Source of the DNA: Hansfordia pulvinata
Lineage: Eukaryota > Ascomycota > Sordariomycetes > Xylariales
Direction: 5' to 3'
Assembly (NCBI GenBank): GCA_006538405.1
Contig: BJKQ01000017.1
Location: 62,001-126,000 of the forward strand
Length of the DNA stretch: 64,000 nucleotides
Positions 1 to 11,441 of this stretch are shown here, piece by piece. Both the position numbers and the translations under genes were made by a program. Below the pieces are notes generated by a model, which saw only the letters and a program-made list of their open reading frames with translations, had not been told where the DNA came from and did no database searches. Numbering within the stretch: position 1 is the first letter of the stretch; each line of letters begins with the position of its first letter.

Positions 1-2052
1 AACTCGGGACTGGACTATGTCGACATTTTTGTCGACCTCCACATGATCGGATCTGAGAAGACCAAGGCCAAGCCTACAGTGATCATTTCCTGTGGGATGG
101 AAGAAATAAGACGAGACATCGTCAAAGCCATCGCCTGGAGCGGAATACCCGACAAGTACCCGAGCTACACCTTCACCGATTCAAATCGACCTTTGATCGA
201 GGCCAAGGCGTCTGAACTAGTCGGCGGATTCGGTGAAGTGCCGAGGGAAGGCTGGCTCTTTGTGCCGACTCCTGAGATCCAAACCGCATACAGCACCATG
301 AGACTTGCGCAGCCTCGCCCTGCCCCGGACCGTCAAAACCAAATGTCGAGACAGACGCTTGCTGCTACACCTGGGCACATCGAGAGTTCGTCGCGCACCT
401 CACCTTCATCGGAGCCACACCCAGCAGTCGAGCCCAGTGTGGAAACTGCATCGCGGGACAAGACTAGGGAAAAATCAAAGATACTTTCCATATCAATGAC
501 TACCCATATACAAAGGCATTTGGCCGTTGAAAGTGCATTGGGCGTGGTCTGCGAAGTGCATCGTGGGAGAAGGGTATGTATGCCTTTCTTGATGCTACAT
601 TTGCAGGAACTGACAACACAGTGTCGCTGTTGGGATCTAAGCCTCCTCGAAGAGGGCTATGTGCGCACGCACTGGGAGCCGAATGTTGCCCGAGAAGCTG
701 GATATACCAGCGGCGCGGCTGGTTGTCCTTACCTTGGACGGAGAATTGAGTACGAGAAAGTAGATGAGTCTTTGTGCTTCTCGTCCGGCGGTGTCGTGGT
801 AAGAGTGGGCGTGAGAACGTTCCAGCTCACCGCTGGCCACGCCGTTCAGCGGTCTGCTATTGATACAGTTATGCGTACGCCCTCGCCAGAACCTCTCTCT
901 TTCCACTGGGATGATGACAGCGGAGAGGAAGACCCGAGACATACGGAGGTCGAGAGCCTCTCCGCTGCGGTCGGCCGTGGAAGTGGCTCTGATCCCTCCA
1001 AGATTGAGGACCAACCTGACGAGAACTCTCCCACACTCACTCCAGACTCTAAAGATGACCCTGAGAACAGCAGCAGCCAGATATCGCTGGAGATACCTCC
1101 TCCACAAGTGGTTCCAGCAGGGGTAGAGACTGACAACGAAAGCTGGGCGAGTGACATGGAAGCCTCTGACTTGCTGGAAATCAAACCCGACTTTCTGAGC
1201 AGCTGGCCACGGGCCAGCATGTCGGTATCAATGGCTGATCGAATCGATCATCTGAAGGAAATGATCATCACTGAACAGAAGGCTCAACGGAGAACACAGG
1301 ATGAATACTTATCCAAGCCTGGTAAGGGTCCGGGGTCTTCTTCGGCGCACATTCATGCAATCCACCCGGTTACTCGATATCCCTGGACCAAGCACAGTGA
1401 CGGCACTACGTCAGTATCCGGTCCCGTGTTCACAAGCCTCAATCCTGGACCAGATAGTGTCAATCCTGTGGACCCCCGCACATCAGCGAGTCCCTCGCCG
1501 AGAGGTTCATTCCGATCTAACATCACCATCTTCGTCCGCGAGAACCCTAGCCTTGATTACGCCTTGGTCGAATACGGCGACACCAATTCCGGCGGAGATG
1601 GCTCATCGAACCCACAACATATGTCTCCAGACCTTAACTTGCCTTCTGCTGCCTCCAGTAGCTCGACACATCGGCTCAGTACCTTCTATAGTGCAGCATA
1701 TCACGAGCGGATTGCACTTTCCGTAGAAGACTGGAGTCCTATCGGGGACGAAGATAGAACAGTGGCCGTGGTCACCGGCCCTCGCCAATATGTCAGGGGC
1801 GTCCTCAGCGCCTGTCCCACCTTCTTGCGCGCCGCCAACCAGCCTTCCCAGAAGCTGCACAGCATCCACCTGTCTGGAACTATCAACAGAGGAAACTGCG
1901 GCGCGGCCGTTATCGACAGCGAGACCGGTAGCCTGTATGGGCATGTCGTCAGGGGCTGCGCCGGGCACTCTGTGGCCTACCTGGTGCCTGCGGAGGCGGT
2001 CTTCCAGGACATGGCCGCGCAATTTGGGATTATGCCCACGATAGTTAGTTGA
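1..2052 (+). CDS. Partial large protein with C-terminal trypsin-like (GNCG) domain
   Basis: The frame is open from the first base, so the true start lies upstream; an in-frame Met sits at 43. From that Met there are 669 residues. The middle (about 90-160 and 280-420) is Ser/Pro/Glu-rich and looks disordered. Two motifs suggest a chymotrypsin-like fold. The first is LTAGHAV, with His at residue 266, resembling the TAAH catalytic-His motif. The second is RGNCGAAVID near residues 616-625, followed by a Gly-Tyr-rich strand (GSLYGHVVRG). In the trypsin family the second motif is GDSGG; here Cys619 sits where the catalytic Ser would be. I recall fungal hypothetical proteins ending in similar RGDCGSWV-type motifs, but no close function is known to me. 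Activity is unproven, and the catalytic Asp is not identified. No intron is needed in the visible part. Confidence 0.7.
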   Translation, partial: NSGLDYVDIFVDLHMIGSEKTKAKPTVIISCGMEEIRRDIVKAIAWSGIPDKYPSYTFTDSNRPLIEAKASELVGGFGEVPREGWLFVPTPEIQTAYSTMRLAQPRPAPDRQNQMSRQTLAATPGHIESSSRTSPSSEPHPAVEPSVETASRDKTREKSKILSISMTTHIQRHLAVESALGVVCEVHRGRRVCMPFLMLHLQELTTQCRCWDLSLLEEGYVRTHWEPNVAREAGYTSGAAGCPYLGRRIEYEKVDESLCFSSGGVVVRVGVRTFQLTAGHAVQRSAIDTVMRTPSPEPLSFHWDDDSGEEDPRHTEVESLSAAVGRGSGSDPSKIEDQPDENSPTLTPDSKDDPENSSSQISLEIPPPQVVPAGVETDNESWASDMEASDLLEIKPDFLSSWPRASMSVSMADRIDHLKEMIITEQKAQRRTQDEYLSKPGKGPGSSSAHIHAIHPVTRYPWTKHSDGTTSVSGPVFTSLNPGPDSVNPVDPRTSASPSPRGSFRSNITIFVRENPSLDYALVEYGDTNSGGDGSSNPQHMSPDLNLPSAASSSSTHRLSTFYSAAYHERIALSVEDWSPIGDEDRTVAVVTGPRQYVRGVLSACPTFLRAANQPSQKLHSIHLSGTINRGNCGAAVIDSETGSLYGHVVRGCAGHSVAYLVPAEAVFQDMAAQFGIMPTIVS

Positions 2053-2939
2053 GGCCGGATGAGCGATTGGCAATTTCTTCCAATGGGACCGATGGACAAA
2101 CGACGTTGGTGTCAACGACTCTATTCGCGGAATGCCTTCGTTGTGATTCCCACCTCGCGTGTCTTTCCTTCAAGTCGTTCGTTGCCCGTCTGACAGGTGC
2201 AGCAAGCCCTGGTGTCACTGTACTTCGAATCACGTGTTTCTGATATCCAGCCCATGTCTAAGCCTCACCCGTTCCCATGCAAATACGGAACGAGTCTGAC
2301 CTTGGCAGCCCGCCACCCCGCGTCCTGCTGCCACTGGATGTGTCGCTGTGACGCTGAAATACCCTAGAGACGAGTCGGCGAGACAGATGACCCGCCCAGC
2401 CCAGCTGCCAAGATCGCCCGCTTCTCAGGCCCGCCCGGGGACAACGTGCAGAAAGCTGGAGCTCAGGCGTGCTCAGCCACGGTTAGACACACCAAGCAGC
2501 GCCCGTCCCCTGTCGTGATAGGCCTGCTTTGGACTATGTCAGCGGCGGCTCTACCGAAGATGATCTCCCCGCTCCCAGGCAGACAGGGCGTCCTCGCTAC
2601 TAGGGCCAATAGATGGCAGACTGAGGGGACGGGGGGACGGGGCTTCTTCACAGCCACGGTCTGCGGCACTTGGTCTGGTCTAGCTCGGCCGGCCCTGGTA
2701 GTCGTGTGTATGGGGAGCAGACGATTATCAGCATGAGGCATGGGCGGCCCCGTCTTGGCGTCCTCGAGGCGCACGCGGCGGGCTGGCGAGCTGATGATGA
2801 GGTGGACTGTCGCCGGAAAAATGATCACGCCCGCAACTCACCTCCTTTATCAACTAATTGTGATGGTCGCGATGCTCGTACACGCACTCGGCATTTTGAC
2901 CAACACGCGATAGATCCCACAACTGATGGTTAATGAGTC
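2053..2939. other. Intergenic region upstream of the Zn2Cys6 gene
   Basis: 887 bases between the stop of the trypsin-like gene and the ATG of the transcription factor. Short overlapping open frames occur on both strands, but none has recognisable motifs or consistent composition. It presumably holds the first gene's 3' UTR and the regulator's promoter; no clear TATA box was identified. Confidence 0.6.
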
Positions 2940-4829
2940 ATGGACGCGACTCACTTCGACTACGAGGGCGCACAGCTCGACTTTCTGGCCGTGGACCCCG
3001 ACCTCGACATGGACTACGACGCGCTCTTCAGCCGAGATAGAGGCCCGGACGTCGACTGCCACGACGAGCAGTTATCGTCGTCCACCGTGCTGTCGGACCC
3101 CGAGGCGGGCGCCGGCGGACAGCGGCCGGAGCGGTCGAGCACGGCGTCCGAAGCCGAGTCCGGGCTGGTCGTCCCCAGCAACACCGACACCGACATCGTC
3201 ACCGCCGCCGCCCCCACCACCACCACCAAGGGTCGCCGGGCCGCGGAGCGCAAGGGCCACACCAAGTCGCGCCGGGGGTGCTACAACTGCAAGCGGCGGC
3301 GGATCAAGTGCCAGGAGACGCAGCCGTCGTGCGGGCACTGCCGCAAGGCGGGCCTGCGGTGCGACTACCCGGAGGCGCCGCGCGTGGTGCACCAGCCGCG
3401 GCGGCAGATCCCGCTCTTCAGCCCGCAGGACATGCGCTTCTTCCAGCACTTCCTGCTGCGGTCCGTGCCGCACCACCCGCTGGGCAACGAGGGCGTCTGG
3501 ACGCACGAGGTCCCGTGCCTGTCGCAGGATGTACGTTTCTTTTTTTGCTGCCCACCTTTATATATCTCTGGAGGAGGCGGGAGGAGTAGGGGCGGGGCGA
3601 GGGGGGGGGGGGGGGGGGGGGGTATGTAGAGAGGCAGAGAGTGAAAAAAACTCAAGGGTTGCTAACACGAGACGGCTCAACGCGAACAGCACGAGTACCT
3701 GATGCACGCGATCCTCGGGCTGGCGGCGTCGGAGCTGATGGCCTCGGACCCCAGCCTGGCGCCGGTGGCCATGGCGCACCGGCTCAAGGCGATCCAGGCC
3801 GTCAAGAAGACGCTGGCAGAGCCGCGAGCAGCAGCAGCAGCAGCAGCAGCAGCACCACCGCCACCACCGCCGCCGACACAACGAGGCTGCTCCTCCTCTT
3901 CTCCTTCTTCTTCTTCCTCTGCCTCCGCCTCCACCTGCTCCTCCTCCTCGTCGGCTTCGGCAGCAGCAAAGTCGGCCGCGGAGGGCAACGCGCTGATCGC
4001 GACGTGCCTGGCCCTCGTCTTCCAGTCGTGCCACCTGGCCGACGGCATGGCCGAGTTCATGGCCTTCTGCCGCGGGCTCGTCATCGTCGCGGGCCAGATG
4101 CACCGCCAGCGCGACCGCTTCATCTTCACCGGCCTGCTGGGCGGGGGCCCCCTGGCCGTCGTCGGCCCGCTGATCCGCCCCATGCCGCCCATCGACCCGG
4201 CGCTGACGGCGCCCGCGGTGGCCTCGGTGCGGGGGCTGGAAGCGTTGGTGTGCGGCGGCGGCGGCGGCGGCGGCGGGCAGGTCGATGTCGAGGTCGAGTA
4301 CCTGGGCTTCCTGCGCGACATGGCGGGGGCCATGTCCTCGAGTCCTTTCCGGGGTGAGTTGTTGATGTTCGAAAAAAAAAAAAATCAAGAAATAGACACA
4401 CAAACTGACACGGCAGACCACCACCAAAAAGCCTACGAGGCCATGACCAAGCACTACGGGTGGTGGATCATGCTGCCGCACGCGCAGTTTGCGCACCTGA
4501 TCGACGAGGGGCGGCCGGCGTGCCTGCTGCTGGCGTCGCACTGGATCGCGCTCAAGCAGATCATGGCGCCCATCACCGAGGTCGAGTTCCGGGCCGGCGG
4601 CAGCAGCAGCAGCAGCAGCAGCAGGAGCCGATCATCATCATCATCATCGCCACCCGCGAAGAAGGCGGGAGGAGACGAGACGGGAGGGCGAGACCTGGGA
4701 ATGCTCCGGTGGCTGCGGTGGCTCAACGCGCGCGTGGACGCCGAGCACTCGCGCCGGTACAACGCGTGGCCGCGGTGGGTGGAGGCGCGGCTCGGCGAGG
4801 ACCTGGGCGTGTTCGGCAAGACGCTGTGA
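2940..4829 (+). CDS. Zn2Cys6 (GAL4-type) fungal transcription factor
   Basis: Predicted nuclear DNA-binding regulator of 555 residues in three exons: 2940-3530, 3690-4353 and 4417-4829. The zinc cluster follows the C-x2-C-x6-C-x6-C-x2-C-x6-C pattern, with Cys at residues 114, 117, 124, 131, 134 and 141 and a basic KRRRIK loop. An acidic, Ser/Thr-rich stretch precedes it. Exon 2 opens with HEYLMHAILGLAAS, the start of the helical middle region seen in sterol-uptake-control (Upc2-like) and related fungal Zn2Cys6 proteins. Long Ala, Pro, Ser and Gly runs interrupt this region. The intron 1 donor is GTACGT and its acceptor AACAG; it contains a run of 22 G. Intron 2 (4354-4416, GTGAGT) is 63 nt, a multiple of three and free of stops, so retention would keep the frame. 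The family is certain; the target pathway is not determined. Confidence 0.88.
3601..3622 (+). repeat. Homopolymer G22 inside intron 1 of the Zn2Cys6 gene
   Basis: 22 consecutive G, preceded by further G-rich sequence, in the first intron of the transcription factor gene. The RNA would be able to form a G-quadruplex. Exact length is likely to be unreliable in any sequencing technology. Confidence 0.95.
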
Positions 4830-5857
4830 AGGGGGGAGGTGGAGGGGTTTGTTTGTGGGTGATGCTGCTGTGCTTGCGGGGCGCCTCTTATGATTATTGT
4901 ACGGATACTGCTATGCGGACTCGGTACTGCCTGTTCCGTACATATACAGTGTCTATACCGCGATACCCGATCTGGGCTGTTTCAGTCTTCAAGTGACGTA
5001 GTTTGTACGTGTGAGAGGTTTTGACCCAGCAAATACTACAGGTCCATCCATGAATGGTCTGAGCGATCTAGTTCCCCTTGGTCTCGCACCGGATGATAGT
5101 CAGACTCGCGGGCGAAGCTGTTAAGCCCAGCTGCTTGCTGTACTCTGCACTCGTGCTGTGTGTGTGTCATGTACTCAGAGTAATTCGTCCCAGAAGCCCC
5201 TCTCCCCCCGTCCACCACTCACAGCCGGCTCTGAACGGAGTATACTCGCAAGTAATGAGGTACGAGTACTCACGTACCCACGTGCTCCATCCCGGCGGGC
5301 ACACCCCTGTCGCCCCAATCTCGCATTCCTCGCGTTCTGCGTTGCCACTCGGGCGGGTCCCTGGGCTTGTAAGAAAGAGGCCGTGATTGGTCTGGCCTGG
5401 GTCCAGCTGTTGCCCTTGCTTGGCGGGGAGGGGGGCGCCGGCGTCCCTCTTCGGCGCATCGACTAAGTTAATCACCATACCGTTTGCTGCCCGTCGTGCC
5501 TCGTCTGGGTTCCGGCTGACTTTGCTGCTGGTCAGCCTGACCGGCGAGCGGCTCGTTTGCGTCGTATTCTGGCCGGGAAGGGCTGGGCGGGGCCAGAGGC
5601 GAGGCACGGGACCCGGATGGTGGCGGGACGTTATAGGCGGCAGCGAGACTGGGGTATAAAGGGGTCCGAATCGCCGTCCGGTTGATGGGTAGATGAGGCT
5701 GCTGGACTTGGAGCAGCATATACGGCTTTGGCCAGTTTGTTTTTTTCGCACACACAGTTTAGTTTGGCGTCACGCCTGAAAGAGGACCCCGGCTTACACC
5801 GAGTCAGCCCGCATCGCCAACCTCGACGTCCCTTGAAGAAATAAAAAGGGAAGAAAG
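4830..5857 (+). other. Intergenic region containing an exact GTACGAGTAC word
   Basis: 1028 bases separating two plus-strand genes. One exact copy of GTACGAGTAC lies at 5260-5269, followed by further GTAC-rich sequence. Short open frames here show no recognisable motif. Confidence 0.6.
5655..5660 (+). promoter_or_regulatory. TATAAA box upstream of the 5858 gene
   Basis: TATAAA in a GC-rich context, about 200 bases upstream of the ATG at 5858. The position suits a core promoter with a 5' UTR of roughly 170 bases. This is a sequence match only. Confidence 0.45.
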
Positions 5858-7119
5858 ATGACCACCGAAACAACCACCGCGGCCGCAGCAGCAGCAGCAG
5901 CGTCGTCGCGATACTCGCTCGACGCGCCCTCTCTGCTGCCGCCTTACTCCGAGTTCCCCTTGCCGCATCCGACCCCAGCGACACAGACCAGCCCGCCGCC
6001 GCTCCCAGGCACAGTCCCATCTCCTCATCTCCCTCCTCCTCCTCCCCCGGCTCCAGCCTCGAGGACCCCTCGCCGCCCAGCTATAGTGACAGCCACAGCC
6101 ACGCGAGCCGAAGCCCCCGGGAGGAGAAGCCCGGCCTCGCCGACCCGTTCCCGCCCTTCACCCCGACGACGCACCTCCACATCCAGGCGCGCGGCAAGCG
6201 CTGGCTCTCCCTCCCGCTGCCCCCGGCCCCGGTCCCGATCCCCATCTTTGCCGTGGGGGGGCCTTCCTCTTCCCCTTCCTCCCTTTCCTCCACCTCTTCC
6301 GCCGTCAGCAGCAGCAGTGTCCCGGTGTACACCTCCCTCCGCGCGACCCGCCGCTCAGGTACCAGCACCCTTGTCCGCGGGCCACCCCCTCCTCCTCCTT
6401 CTTCTTCTTCTCCTTGCTCCTCACAAGAAACCTCCAGCGAACAGCAGCAGCCCCTAGCCACGACGACGTACCGCCCCGGCCCAGGCCGCCCCCCAGTCAT
6501 CGCCATCACGGCGCCGGGTACCGACCCGCTGGCCTTCGAGGCCGTCGCCCCCAGCCTGCTCTCGCGCGCCGTCGAGCTGCGGCCCGTGCCTGCCGCCTCC
6601 TCCTCAGATCACCCCAGCAGCAGCAGCAGCAGCAGCGCGAGAGGAACAGGGACAGGGAACGTCCTCCTCCCCGCCGCCGCCGGGGGCCATGAGCAGCGCC
6701 TGGTCTGGCGGTACGCCCACCGCCGCGAGCGCGAACGCACCGCCGCCGATGCCAACAACCTCCTGGTCCTGGAGCACATCACCACTTGCGGCTGTGGCGG
6801 CGGCGGCACAGGCGCAGAGGAGGGGACGCAAAAGCGCAAGGTGGTGGCCCACCTGCACCGGGGCCCTTGGACGCGGACCCCGGGGACGGGCCCCGCGGAC
6901 GCCGGAAACGGCGGCCTGCTCAGCATCGACCTGGCGTCCTCCTCCTGGGGTGGTGGAGACGGGAACGGGAACGGGAATGTGAACGAGAATGAGAAGCTGC
7001 GCGGGCGCGCGGAGCTGCTGGTCGTCGCGTCGGCGCTCGCCATGCTCAAGAAGGAGGTCGACCGCCGACGGGCCTGCCAGGCCGCCGCCATGGCCGCCGG
7101 GGGCGGGGGAGGGGGTTGA
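5858..7119 (+). CDS. Conserved-looking ascomycete protein of unknown function (frame change inside)
   Basis: I do not recognise a named family. The N-terminus reads from the ATG at 5858 (MTTETTTAAA, then SLLPPYSEFPLP). The rest reads in a different frame, from about 6000 to the stop at 7119. That second frame contains ordered-looking blocks: THLHIQARGKRWLSLPLP around 6160-6220, VPVYTSLRATRRSG, TTYRPGPGRPPVI, RLVWRYAHRRERERTAADA and LRGRAELLVVASALAML. Ser, Pro and Gly runs lie between them. The two frames are related by one missing base (or an intron of length 3n+2) somewhere in 5960-6060; I found no convincing GT-AG pair there. The pattern matches single-base losses in neighbouring genes, so a consensus error is plausible. 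The C-terminus is Gly-rich. No signal peptide, membrane segment or catalytic motif was seen. Confidence 0.55.
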
Positions 7120-7302
7120 AAGTACGCTCGCATTGCAGCTGGGGATGGGGATGGGGGGATGGGACGTTGTTCTTTTCTTTCTTTGACTCTTTTTTTCTTC
7201 TTCTCCTTTCTCCTTCTTCTTCTCCTTTTGGAAATGAAGGTGAATGGGCGGGATGGCAGCGGAAGAAAGATCGTGGCATATCCAGGGAGGCATACCAGAG
7301 AG

Positions 7303-7338
<36 letters not shown>

Positions 7339-8079
7339 AAGAGAGAGAGAGAGTCTATGTGTCTCTGTGCGTGTTTGTGTGTGGCAGTAGAAGGAATGGA
7401 TTTAGGTGGCCAGCTACAGGGTTAAGGGGGGTTCGACTGTAGCGTTAAGTTCTACTGTCCTCTTCTTTCTCCTTTCCATTCACCTTGTCACCTCTGCGTA
7501 GTCAGACTGTATCATCTCCACGGGCCTACACATCAAATCTACTCAGACTGGGAAATAAACAACCCTGGTCCTAATTGTACAGTAGCATCTCTTTTCCTGA
7601 GAGAGTGCCTATCGTCTTGAATCAAGTTGCATTTAGAACCTTGCCAGCTCGCAGACACGTCACACTGGGTCAACTGAATCAGAAGGGCAAGCTGACCACA
7701 CAACTCCACCTATAGCTCGGAACCGCACACCACCCATTCGTCACTCGAGTCAACATCACTTCAAACAAGAAACTGTCATTAAGTGGTGTGTATTCGTCTT
7801 TGTCTTCCGACTAAATCCGATCGCTAAAACGCCAGCACTATGGCCCCAAAGTCCCCCGTGTAAATATAAAAGGTTGTATAAAAAGCCAAAACGCCTGCCG
7901 TGCCGCTTGTGTATCTGTAAACCATTCCCCGCAAGTCTTCGGAAGCCGTCTTTGGAAAAAGCTCTAGCGGCCGGCGCCTGTGGTATCTTGTCGCATTCAT
8001 GATTCGTCGCTCGGCCTGTGATTAAAGAACAAAACAAAACAGATCAAAACTGGTGGTACAATGAAGGAGCAAACGCTCT
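7120..8079. other. Convergent intergenic region with GA-rich microsatellite
   Basis: 960 bases between the tails of two converging genes, holding both 3' UTRs. An almost pure (GA)n tract runs 7304-7353, flanked by pyrimidine-rich sequence at 7170-7220. From about 7450 to 8040 the sequence is relatively AT-rich with no gene seen. Confidence 0.65.
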
Positions 8080-10157
8080 CTAGTTGGTGGGGTCGACCGT
8101 CTTGCGCGGCCGGTAGTCCGGGATCTCGTTGAACCACCCGTTGGCCTCGTCGTACCGGTACGCGTGGAAGGCGATGCCGTAGGGCTTGGGCTCGATCGAG
8201 TAGATGGTGCCCAGGGGCATGTCGAGCTCCGCAATGTCGTCGCGCGTCAGGTCCATAAAGTACGCCAGCAGCACCCGGCAGACGGACCGGTGGCCGATGA
8301 TCAGCAGGTGGTCCTTGATCCGCTCAATCTCGCGGACCATGTCACGCAGGCGGCTGATGATCTGCAGGTAGCCCTCGCCGCCCACGCCCGGGTAGACGTA
8401 TTGCAGCTTGTCGGCCTGGCGCTTCTGGAACTCGTCCGCGTGGTCGCGGGCAATGTCGTCGTACGACAGGCCCTCAAACTGCCCCGCGTTGAGCTCGTTG
8501 AGCATCTCCCAGTTCTTCGTGTCGTAGTCCTCGTCGGCCTCGAAGTACTCGGCCGTCTGCATGCTGCGCTTGAGCATCGACGTCCACACGCAAAAGTTCT
8601 TCTCGTCCAGCTCGCGGTTCATCTCCGGGTAGGGCGGCGAGCGGTCGCCCGGCAGCGGCGGGAACGACGACTGCGCAACCTTGTTCTTCTGGTCCACCAG
8701 CCACTCGCGGCGCTTGTGCGTGATGAACTTGTACAGGTTCTCGCTGTACGTGTGGCCGCGCTCCGTCAGGTCCGAGTTGCCGCCTATCCGCGAGGCCTGG
8801 TTGTCGTGCGACTGGCCGTGGCGGGTGAGCCAGATCTGGCGGGGAGACAGGTTGAAGGAGGAGAGGTAGTGGGAAATGCCGTTGCTGAGGAAGCCCTCGA
8901 GCCCGAACTGGGTGATCTTCTTGCCCACGTCGGTCATCTGTTCAGAGGTTAGCGGGCGGTTCGTCAAGAGGGGGAAACTAAGCTCGACGCACCTTGATGT
9001 ACTGCATCCCGTGCTCCTCCTCGTAGTCGCCCAGAGGGACGTAAGCGCTCTCGTAGGCCTTGACTCGCTCCTTGAAATCCGCAAGCGACTTGACGGGGTC
9101 CTTGTCCTTGTAGTCGGGGCCGGACAGCTTAAGACGCATGTTTGCCTCGAGCAACTGCTGCCGTTAGTCTGGAGCACTGGCGGCTCGGGGGGGTAAGGCT
9201 GAGTGCGACTCACGTCGGGGTCCTTGCAGACACTCTCGACAAACAGGATGCCGAGCTTGGGCTCGCGCTCCTTGATCTTGTCAAACAGCATGCGCCTGCG
9301 CTCAATGGTGCTGTTGGTGGCATCGAGGATGCCGACAGCGCCGCCGCCGGTGATGAGGTAGTCGAGCAGCTCGTGGAGGGTCTCGAGGGCGATCTCCTCG
9401 CGCAGCTTCGAGGCTTCCGAGTTCTTGGGGTCGAAGAACTTGGCGGACTGGTCCTGGGTGTGGGGGTCATTGCTGGCGTTGTCGGCGGGGGCCTCCTCCT
9501 GCTGCGGGGACTCGGCCTTGCTGCCGTTGAGCAGGATGGTGGCGACCTTTGTGGCGTCCATGGGGTCGACCTCGCGGGGAACGGTGGGCGACGCCATTGT
9601 GGCCGTCTTGCGACGGCGGTTGCCGACGTTGAACACCTTGGTGTTATGCTGCTGCCAAGACAGGTAGCGGGTGAGCTTGGAAGTGATGTACGACTTGCCG
9701 CGGGCGGGCAGGCCGACCATGATGACGACGAGCTTGGAGGCGACGTCGCGATCGGCAATCTTGCCGTCGGGCGACACGTTGGAGCGCGTCATGCCAGGGA
9801 TGCTGAGGGTGGTGGCGTGTGGGCGGACCCGCGGCGTAGTCGAGCCCGAGTTCTGGCGGACAGGGAGGCTGCGGCAGCGGTTAGCGGGGGAAGCGCTAGA
9901 GGGCAGGGGTGTGGCCGGATGCGCCATGACGCAGCGGTCGGGGACCCTGGGACGCCAGAAGGCGGGGCGGTTCAGCAGGACGGGACGGCTTACATGCGAG
10001 GCGAGGCGGGCGCGGTGGACGAGTTGCTGCGGGCGTAAGGCGAGTCCTGGGACTCGGCCGCGCCGGGTGCAGGCTTGGACGCATCGTCGATGGACCGCAG
10101 GGCGTTGGCCAGCGAGGCCGGGTGCGCCGGCGGGCCCAGGCTGTCATGGGGCGGCAT
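8080..10157 (-). CDS. 6-phosphofructo-2-kinase / fructose-2,6-bisphosphatase
   Basis: Cytosolic bifunctional enzyme that makes and removes fructose-2,6-bisphosphate, the signal that controls glycolysis against gluconeogenesis. Minus-strand exons are 10157-9994, 9868-9214, 9157-8993 and 8937-8080, giving 613 residues from the ATG at 10157. Introns have GTAAGC, GTGAGT and GTGCGT donors; the first has a CTAAC branch site. The kinase P-loop GLPARGKS is at residues 107-114. A fungal insertion follows FNVGNRRR, and NMRLKLSGPDY lies in the third exon. The phosphatase half has the histidine motif LTRHGQSHDN (RHG at 367-369), LNELNAGQFEG and a second His in IGHRSV, so both phosphatase His and the Glu are kept. 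The second intron's acceptor could be at 9158 or three bases on. An in-frame stop lies upstream of 10157, but coding sequence may extend further (separate entry). Confidence 0.92.
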
Positions 10158-10617
10158 GGAGGGGAAGGGCTCGCCCGCGCGGCGGACGAGTCGGGGGCTC
10201 TCGGCGTCTTGTCTGTGTTGGTCTTCTCGCCGGCCTCAGACCTCTCCGAATTCTGCTGGCATTGGCAGGGCGTGGCCGCTACGGCGCTGGGTGCCGGGCT
10301 TCCTCCAGCTGTGGCTGCGGCGGCGCTCGTGGTGGAGGCATTGTGGTGAGCGGCGGGGCTGTCGGCCGGGCGGTTGTGGGCTGCGGCGGCGGGCGCGGGG
10401 GGCTGCTGTTGGGCAGGCGGCGGGGGATGGAGCGCGGGACACTGTCAAGACTGGCGGCCAGCTGGTTGGTCATTGCCGCTTTGGCGAGGGCGGACTGCTG
10501 GGACTGGCTGCGCGGGCGGCCGGTTGCTGCTGTGTCTGTGTGGGGGGGGGAAGAAGCACTGATGTCAGTTCGCAGGGCCGGAAACGCGAGGTTGCTGTGT
10601 TGAGTAAGGCTCGACAA
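10158..10617 (-). other. Possible N-terminal extension of the PFK-2 gene, broken by two frame changes
   Basis: Three consecutive minus-strand frames look weakly protein-like here. Running toward the enzyme they are: MTNQLAASLDSVPRSIPRRL from 10473; then ASTTSAAAATAGGSP and SERSEAGEKTNTDKTPRAPD; then ESPRLVRRAGEPFPSMPPHD, which joins the accepted start. Each step is what one missing base would give, near 10340 and near 10205. Alternatively this is 5' leader and the ATG at 10157 is the true start. Confidence 0.3.
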
Positions 10618-11000
10618 GCTAGCGGGGGGCCACTAAATGGGGGCAAGGGCGAAAAAAGAGCCGACGGGGCCCCGGAATCGGAGCGAATTGGCCGCTGGGG
10701 AAGGGGACGCGGCGGAGGGGTTGAGCGGGTGGAGGCGCAACCAAATGCGCGGCGCCAAAATGGAATGGGGAGGGAGAGGGAAAGCAAAAAAAAAAAAAAA
10801 TCAGAGCTCCAGATGGATATCAGGCCATCTCATGGGATGGATGGGCTGACGAGGGCGTCCGCCGGGCGCGAAACGCCAGGGGTGTTGCAGGTGGATAGAG
10901 GGATTTCATGGCGGGCGCGGGGGAGACGGATGGATGGAGCCGGGGCCGGGGGGGAGGTGGTTTGTTTCGAGGGGATGGGATTGGTTAGGAGGATGAAGTT

Positions 11001-11007
11001 GTGTGTG

Positions 11008-11042
<35 letters not shown>

Positions 11043-11044
11043 GT
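11001..11044. repeat. (GT)n microsatellite
   Basis: A GT dinucleotide tract of about 44 bases with one GTTT interruption, upstream of the PFK-2 gene in non-coding DNA. Confidence 0.95.
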
Positions 11045-11441
11045 CAACGTGTGGGTGACGATGGTGGCATTGGTGGTGTTGGCGACAGCGACGATGCATG
11101 AAATGGCGGACGGCACTTGCCATGCAGGGAAGGGCGGCGGGTGCGTGCGTGCGTTCGTTTGTGCGCGCGGGATCAGTGGCAGATGAGGCGACCTGACGAT
11201 GCATGCATGCGCGCGTGCAGCAGGTCGCGGCCGGCGGCGGCACCAACCACTGAGGCTGAGAGCCTGTCACATGCCGGCCTCGCCGGAGTGGTGCATCGTG
11301 CGCGTTCAGGGCGCCCGCTACCACGCCCGCAGGGACAGACCCTAAAATCGAACCAAAAAAAAAAAAACTCGGGGCGCAAGGGCGAAAGAGATGGATGTTA
11401 AGAAAAAGGAAGAAAGAGAAAAAGAAGAAAACAAAACTCAC

